Positions 63,701 to 64,000 of a stretch of 64,000 bases of DNA are shown here, piece after piece. Below the pieces are notes generated by a model that saw only the letters and a program-made list of their open reading frames with translations, did not search any database and was not told where the DNA came from. Numbering within the stretch: position 1 is the first letter of the stretch; every line of letters starts with the position of its first letter. This DNA comes from Pelorhabdus rhamnosifermentans. GTDB lineage: Bacteria > Bacillota > Negativicutes > UMGS1260. The stretch spans positions 1 to 64,000 of the forward strand of contig NZ_JAHGVE010000025.1 of the NCBI RefSeq assembly GCF_018835585.1. Reading direction: 5' to 3'. The translations under genes were made by a program, and so were the position numbers.

Positions 63701-64000
63701 GTTGATCCTAGTTGTCCGTCAGCCTGTACTCCTGCTCCCAGCGTTCCTATCGATACAATGTTCTGGGCATTCAAATTCATATCGTTTCCAGCTGCTAACG
63801 TACCGCTATTGTTAATTTTTATCGCACTGACATTCAGCACTTTACCTGAATACGCCATCCCCTGGCCGTTTTGTAAGCTGCCAATAAGCTTCATATCTAA
63901 ATTACCAGCGGCAGTAATTTTTCCGCCTTGATTCTTTATATCTCTTGCCGTTAAGCTAATGGCACCTTGGCTCTGCAAAGTTCCGTTAGTATGATCAATA
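54769..64000 (-). CDS. Filamentous haemagglutinin/CdiA-like giant exoprotein with toxin-like C-terminus (5' end outside window)
   Basis: More than 3,070 residues; the frame runs open through the right edge, so signal peptide and TPS domain are not seen. From N to C in the window: seven or more 151-residue haemagglutinin repeats (units with GNDMNLNAQ, STYIGKQG, DHTNGILQS), further beta-helix repeats, a 12-residue repeat array (58795-59226), more haemagglutinin repeats, a block shared with the orphan ORF, a pre-toxin region (LLHAVSAGIVSSMAGTGF; GNAQAGASAAF) and a C-terminal tail with GIRAVQGNAEDAYNFF and TYRASSKSGPPTVDVNG. The tail fits polymorphic toxins but I cannot name its activity. It would be exported by a TpsB partner outside the window. 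Confidence 0.9.
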   Translation of the reverse strand, partial: IDHTNGTLQSQGAISLTARDIKNQGGKITAAGNLDMKLIGSLQNGQGMAYSGKVLNVSAIKINNSGTLAAGNDMNLNAQNIVSIGTLGAGVQADGQLGSTGNLNLIAQNNLAVNGKNLAAGDMTINAGNIDLQGASTYIGKQGTIAAIAGDIDHTNGILQSQGAISLTARDLKNQGGKINTNDNLDIKLTGNLQNDQGMAYSGKTSTIGASAINNTGTLAAGNDMNLNAQDIVSTGTLGAGIQADGQLGSAGNLSLTAQNNLVANGKNLAAGNMTMNAGNVDLKGASTYIGKQGTITATSGDLDHTNGILQSQGAISLTAKDLKNQGGKINAAGNLELNLSGTLQNDQGLAYSGKDLSVSAINISNTGTLAAGNDMNLNARNIVSTGTLGAGIQADGQLGTAGNLNLTAQNNLAANGKNLAAGNMTMNAGKNVDLQGASTYIGKQGTIAAKSGDVDHTNGILQSQGAISLTARDLKNQGGKINTNDNLDINLSGNLQNDQGLAYSGKALNVSAININNNGTLAAANDMNLNAQNIVSTGTLGAGIQADGQLGSAGNLNLIAQNNLAANGKNLAAGNMTMNAGNVDLQGASTYIGKQGTITAAAGDIDHTNGILQSQNAIRLTARNLKNQGGKINTNDNLEINLSGNLQNDQGLAYAGKNLSASAANISNTGTLAAGNDMNLNAQSIASTGTLGAGVQADGQLGTAGNLSLTVQNNLAANGKNLAAGNMTMNAGNIDLQGASTYIGKQGTIAATSGDIDHTNGILQSVDAISLMARNLKNQGGKITVAGNLDMKLTGSLQNDQGMAYSGKSLNVNAANISNTGTLAAANDMNLNAQGIASTGTLGAGIQADGQLGTAGNLSLITQNNLAANGKNLAAGNMTMNAGNIDLQGASTYIGKQGILTATTGDIDHTNGTLQSGDAISLTARDLKNQGGKINAVGNLDLNLRGNLQNDQGLTYSGKNLSVSAANISNTGTLAAANDMNLNAQGIASTGTLGAGIQADGQLGSTGNLSLITQNNLAANGKNLAAGDMTMTAGSVDLQGASTYIGKQGTITATAGDIDHTNGILQSKDAISLTAGNLKNQGGKINAAGNFDINLSGTLENEGSLIYSGKNLKISANRIENMNTQSANQGIEAQAIQMDSVNIENAQGSLRAADSLNLNAQQNINNEKGIISAGTILSLQDQSLSNKKLFINNTQGLLIAGQQLQINSAGLSGDGKILSQGDMDVKLTQDYTNTGEFQAQGNASLYSAGTFTNLAEIVAGNQLTIHAANIHNNANGKLNGQNTKVTADQVLNNEGLIDGNETRIQADNLMNSGMGRIYGNHLAIQANTITNRATESAAPILAAREQLDMAAKTINNQEHAKIFSVGDIHIGGSLDSKNQAVGQASILQNNSAEIESLGNLYLAVQKIYNTNEHFSTAIQTKKIENVTEYQGSGAPNRYVAGTPGVEIFNDESDHLRTPDGGYENWTAYRYKKITAESQIVNSDPASLKSGGNLSIQADILNNDKSTIIAGGSILGSVGSLNNIEGSGQRITTETGRATSYWRDHHSGRDSTGSSSSTYNPAPRVETISVSATVYQERVTPTESGTQIDKQNVNITDKGNIQSNVNVGDKESVNSNVNVGDKGTVNSNVNITDKGTIASHANVGDKGTIASNVNVGDKETVNSNVNITDKGNIQSKANVGDQGTIAPNINVGDKGTVNSNVNIADKGTIASHTNVGDKGTIPSNVNVTDQGTIKGTISPIIQMVTQNGGTVSTGAVDSRIPNSSLFSITPASNSKYLIETDPQFADYRTWTSSDYMLKQLNNDPSILQKRLGDGFYEQTMIRNQVASLTGNRFLSGYNSDEAQYQALMNNALAFAKENHLQVGQELSAEQMANLKADMVWMVEKYVVLPNGQVTQALVPQVYVHKDKDHADSPSAEGLISGSAVNLAIKGDLTNSGTIQGNTTTNIAAENIQNLGGNISGDNVNIKANVDLNNMGGQIQGIDSLSLDAGRNITIASTTSTQTNQQGSRTNLNSVAGLSVTGEQGKLTINAGQNVNLAAAKIDNSGKDSLTTISAGQNLNLSTVKESESNKIVWDNDNHRTDSTILDVGTTIQTPGAVHLQAGLDINAKAATIESNKGIQLEAGRDINLTAGELNQTVDEAHKHKGHTGGFSSLTITTRDTLDQTTAQATTLSGDSISIQAGRNLGVNGSTVVGTNDVNLGAKENIAITAAQETKTEEHMRQEKRSGILGSGFGFTIGTETQKNTLDGVNLTQAQSTVGSVQGNVTIQAGKDVKIQASDVISGQNTKIIGENVNIEAGTENLREKQSYEYQKSGLTVSLSSPAIDTIPSITNDVKRAKEVSDSRLSALYDVKAVQELKGLDQKIDNTVNGPVVGKDKDGNIVRGSKDISVNIGLGSTSMKQNSTSEAIQAKGSQITAGKNIDVIATGSNQGDGNVVIEGSTVNGDTIHIQAAKDVTIESAENRTINNTQSDGKSSGIGVKVSAQGAGFYVEGSKNQGSENGTTVSHTQSVITAKDTLKIESGKDTNILGSKVNGDRVEIKAGKDLNIASQQDSDNYNSKNQNSGISISSGPLGNITGSAGKGKIDSNYTSVTEQAGIYAGKNGFDINVGKNTDLKGAVIASDATPDKNKISTDTLTHSDIQNKADYSASSSGVGYSNKTGITPNPGIPVSGKADSTTKSAISPGTIDIRSNPNQDLSNLSRNTDQALNVLGKIFDKETVKERQELVNLFSQEANKAIGDYAESMWKNAKTPEEKANWAEGGEYKALLHAVSAGIVSSMAGTGFASGAAGDGLSQLLQKQLANIKDQNVRLIASAAIGAAAAKVVGGNAQAGASAAFNGVKHNDYIHHPTYEGAYIFVEGQGFFQVINGVDTYMQDAVPPAGAVVWSQDSNNPNYGSEYVKGDGVNSADTYLKWKPEVSGRVALDEDTGNAITINGEQVIHPSDLQTQQQAQEDVTGLAGGVKIVKEAEGATQAIGQVIEEASSAWTKVEPSTLRNIGVPAENSGIRAVQGNAEDAYNFFKAQVDPNSIQEVKPGVFVGQDANGITFTYRASSKSGPPTVDVNGADGIRKIKFLESGE
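56051..57204 (-). repeat. 1,154-bp direct repeat, copy in the large haemagglutinin gene
   Basis: Partner of 52257-53410. Differences are single bases, for example Gln/Pro in DTI(Q/P)SIT and Asn-Lys/Asn-Gln in the GSN(K/Q)GDG segment. Sequence on both sides of the block is unrelated between the copies, as expected for module exchange borders. Confidence 0.9.
58795..59226 (-). repeat. Twelve tandem 36-bp repeats inside the haemagglutinin gene
   Basis: The array encodes twelve units of a 12-residue motif, consensus NVNVGDKGTVNS, with alternating types (NVNITDKGTIAS, HANVGDKGTIAS). Each unit is a multiple of three bases, so copy-number change would alter length without breaking the frame. It sits between two blocks of ordinary haemagglutinin sequence and may form a flexible or shaft segment. 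Confidence 0.9.
60800..64000 (-). repeat. Tandem 453-bp repeats of the haemagglutinin shaft
   Basis: About seven complete units of 151 codons are visible and the array continues beyond the right edge. Each unit has GTLAAGNDMNLNAQ-like, GAG(I/V)QADGQLG, AANGKNLAAGNMT and KQGTI/DHTNGILQS segments. Units are very alike at DNA level, so the array is a candidate for copy-number change and for assembly collapse. Confidence 0.9.

Noticed and set aside
60905-63931. Series of similar plus-strand ORFs of 80-106 codons at 453-base spacing
   Set aside because: They are the opposite strand of the haemagglutinin repeats; they recur only because the minus-strand gene is repetitive, and they lack ribosome sites.
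49307-64000. TpsB/CdiB outer-membrane transporter gene
   Set aside because: None is in the window; it may lie beyond the right edge, upstream of the open haemagglutinin gene.

Overview
The window looks like a chromosomal segment of a diderm, spore-forming-type Firmicute of the class Negativicutes (Pelosinus/Sporomusa-like). The evidence is AT-rich DNA with strong AGGAGG-type ribosome sites and Firmicute-style PTS, GntR and RpiR genes, next to outer-membrane biology: an SLH-domain porin ending in Phe, two OmpH/Skp-like periplasmic proteins and a giant filamentous haemagglutinin. The genus is an inference. No rRNA, tRNA or CRISPR array was seen.

Region 1 (about 0.1-23.4 kb, all minus strand) is a surface-glycan locus. 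It reads from a family 2 glycosyltransferase into CDP-sugar genes (rfbF, rfbG, rfbH), a NeuB-like synthase lacking its C-terminal domain, a KdsC-like phosphatase, a YerE/acetolactate-synthase-like ThDP enzyme, an FkbM methyltransferase and three radical SAM/SPASM proteins. A decayed IS30 copy carrying an IS1634-like transposase follows. Beyond it lie a fourth radical SAM protein, a hexapeptide acyltransferase, a sugar epimerase/reductase, two fucosyltransferases (GT10, GT11), gmd, fcl and a DegT-family protein whose catalytic Lys is His. Two dideoxy-sugar-type dehydratases, one on a CDP route and one beside a GDP route, with an acetyl-branching enzyme and four radical SAM proteins, suggest an unusual, highly modified deoxysugar glycan.

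Region 2 (23.6-26.6 kb) is a decaying purine/ureide catabolic remnant: a fused FAD/2Fe-2S xanthine-dehydrogenase-type protein with an internal deletion in its second cluster domain, an AllG-like (DUF1116) gene and the tail of an fdrA-like gene.

Region 3 (26.7-33.2 kb) is a compact amino-sugar operon, gntR-nagE-murQ-nagA-nagB-TIM barrel-IIA(Glc), with a clear promoter and a NagR-like operator. A Cache chemoreceptor and an exported acetolactate decarboxylase follow.

Region 4 (36.6-44.7 kb) looks like a galactan/galacto-oligosaccharide system: secreted GH53 galactanase, SLH porin, 6-phospho-beta-galactosidase (lacG), lactose-type PTS (lacE, lacF) and a divergent RpiR regulator. YjbR, a FIST-GGDEF diguanylate cyclase, an exported unknown protein and a 55-residue zinc-ribbon protein fill 44.7-49.3 kb.

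Region 5 (49.3 kb to the right edge, minus strand) is a contact-dependent-inhibition-like locus. A more than 9.2-kb haemagglutinin gene, open at the window edge, ends in a variable toxin-like tail followed by immunity-like gene 1 and ompH copy 2. Downstream is an orphan cassette with the same layout: haemagglutinin fragment with a different (WHH nuclease-like) tail, immunity-like gene 2 and ompH copy 1. The two haemagglutinin ORFs share a 1,154-bp gap-free, nearly identical block, so recombination would swap toxins. The inclusion of an OmpH-like gene in each repeated cassette is the most interesting feature of the window.
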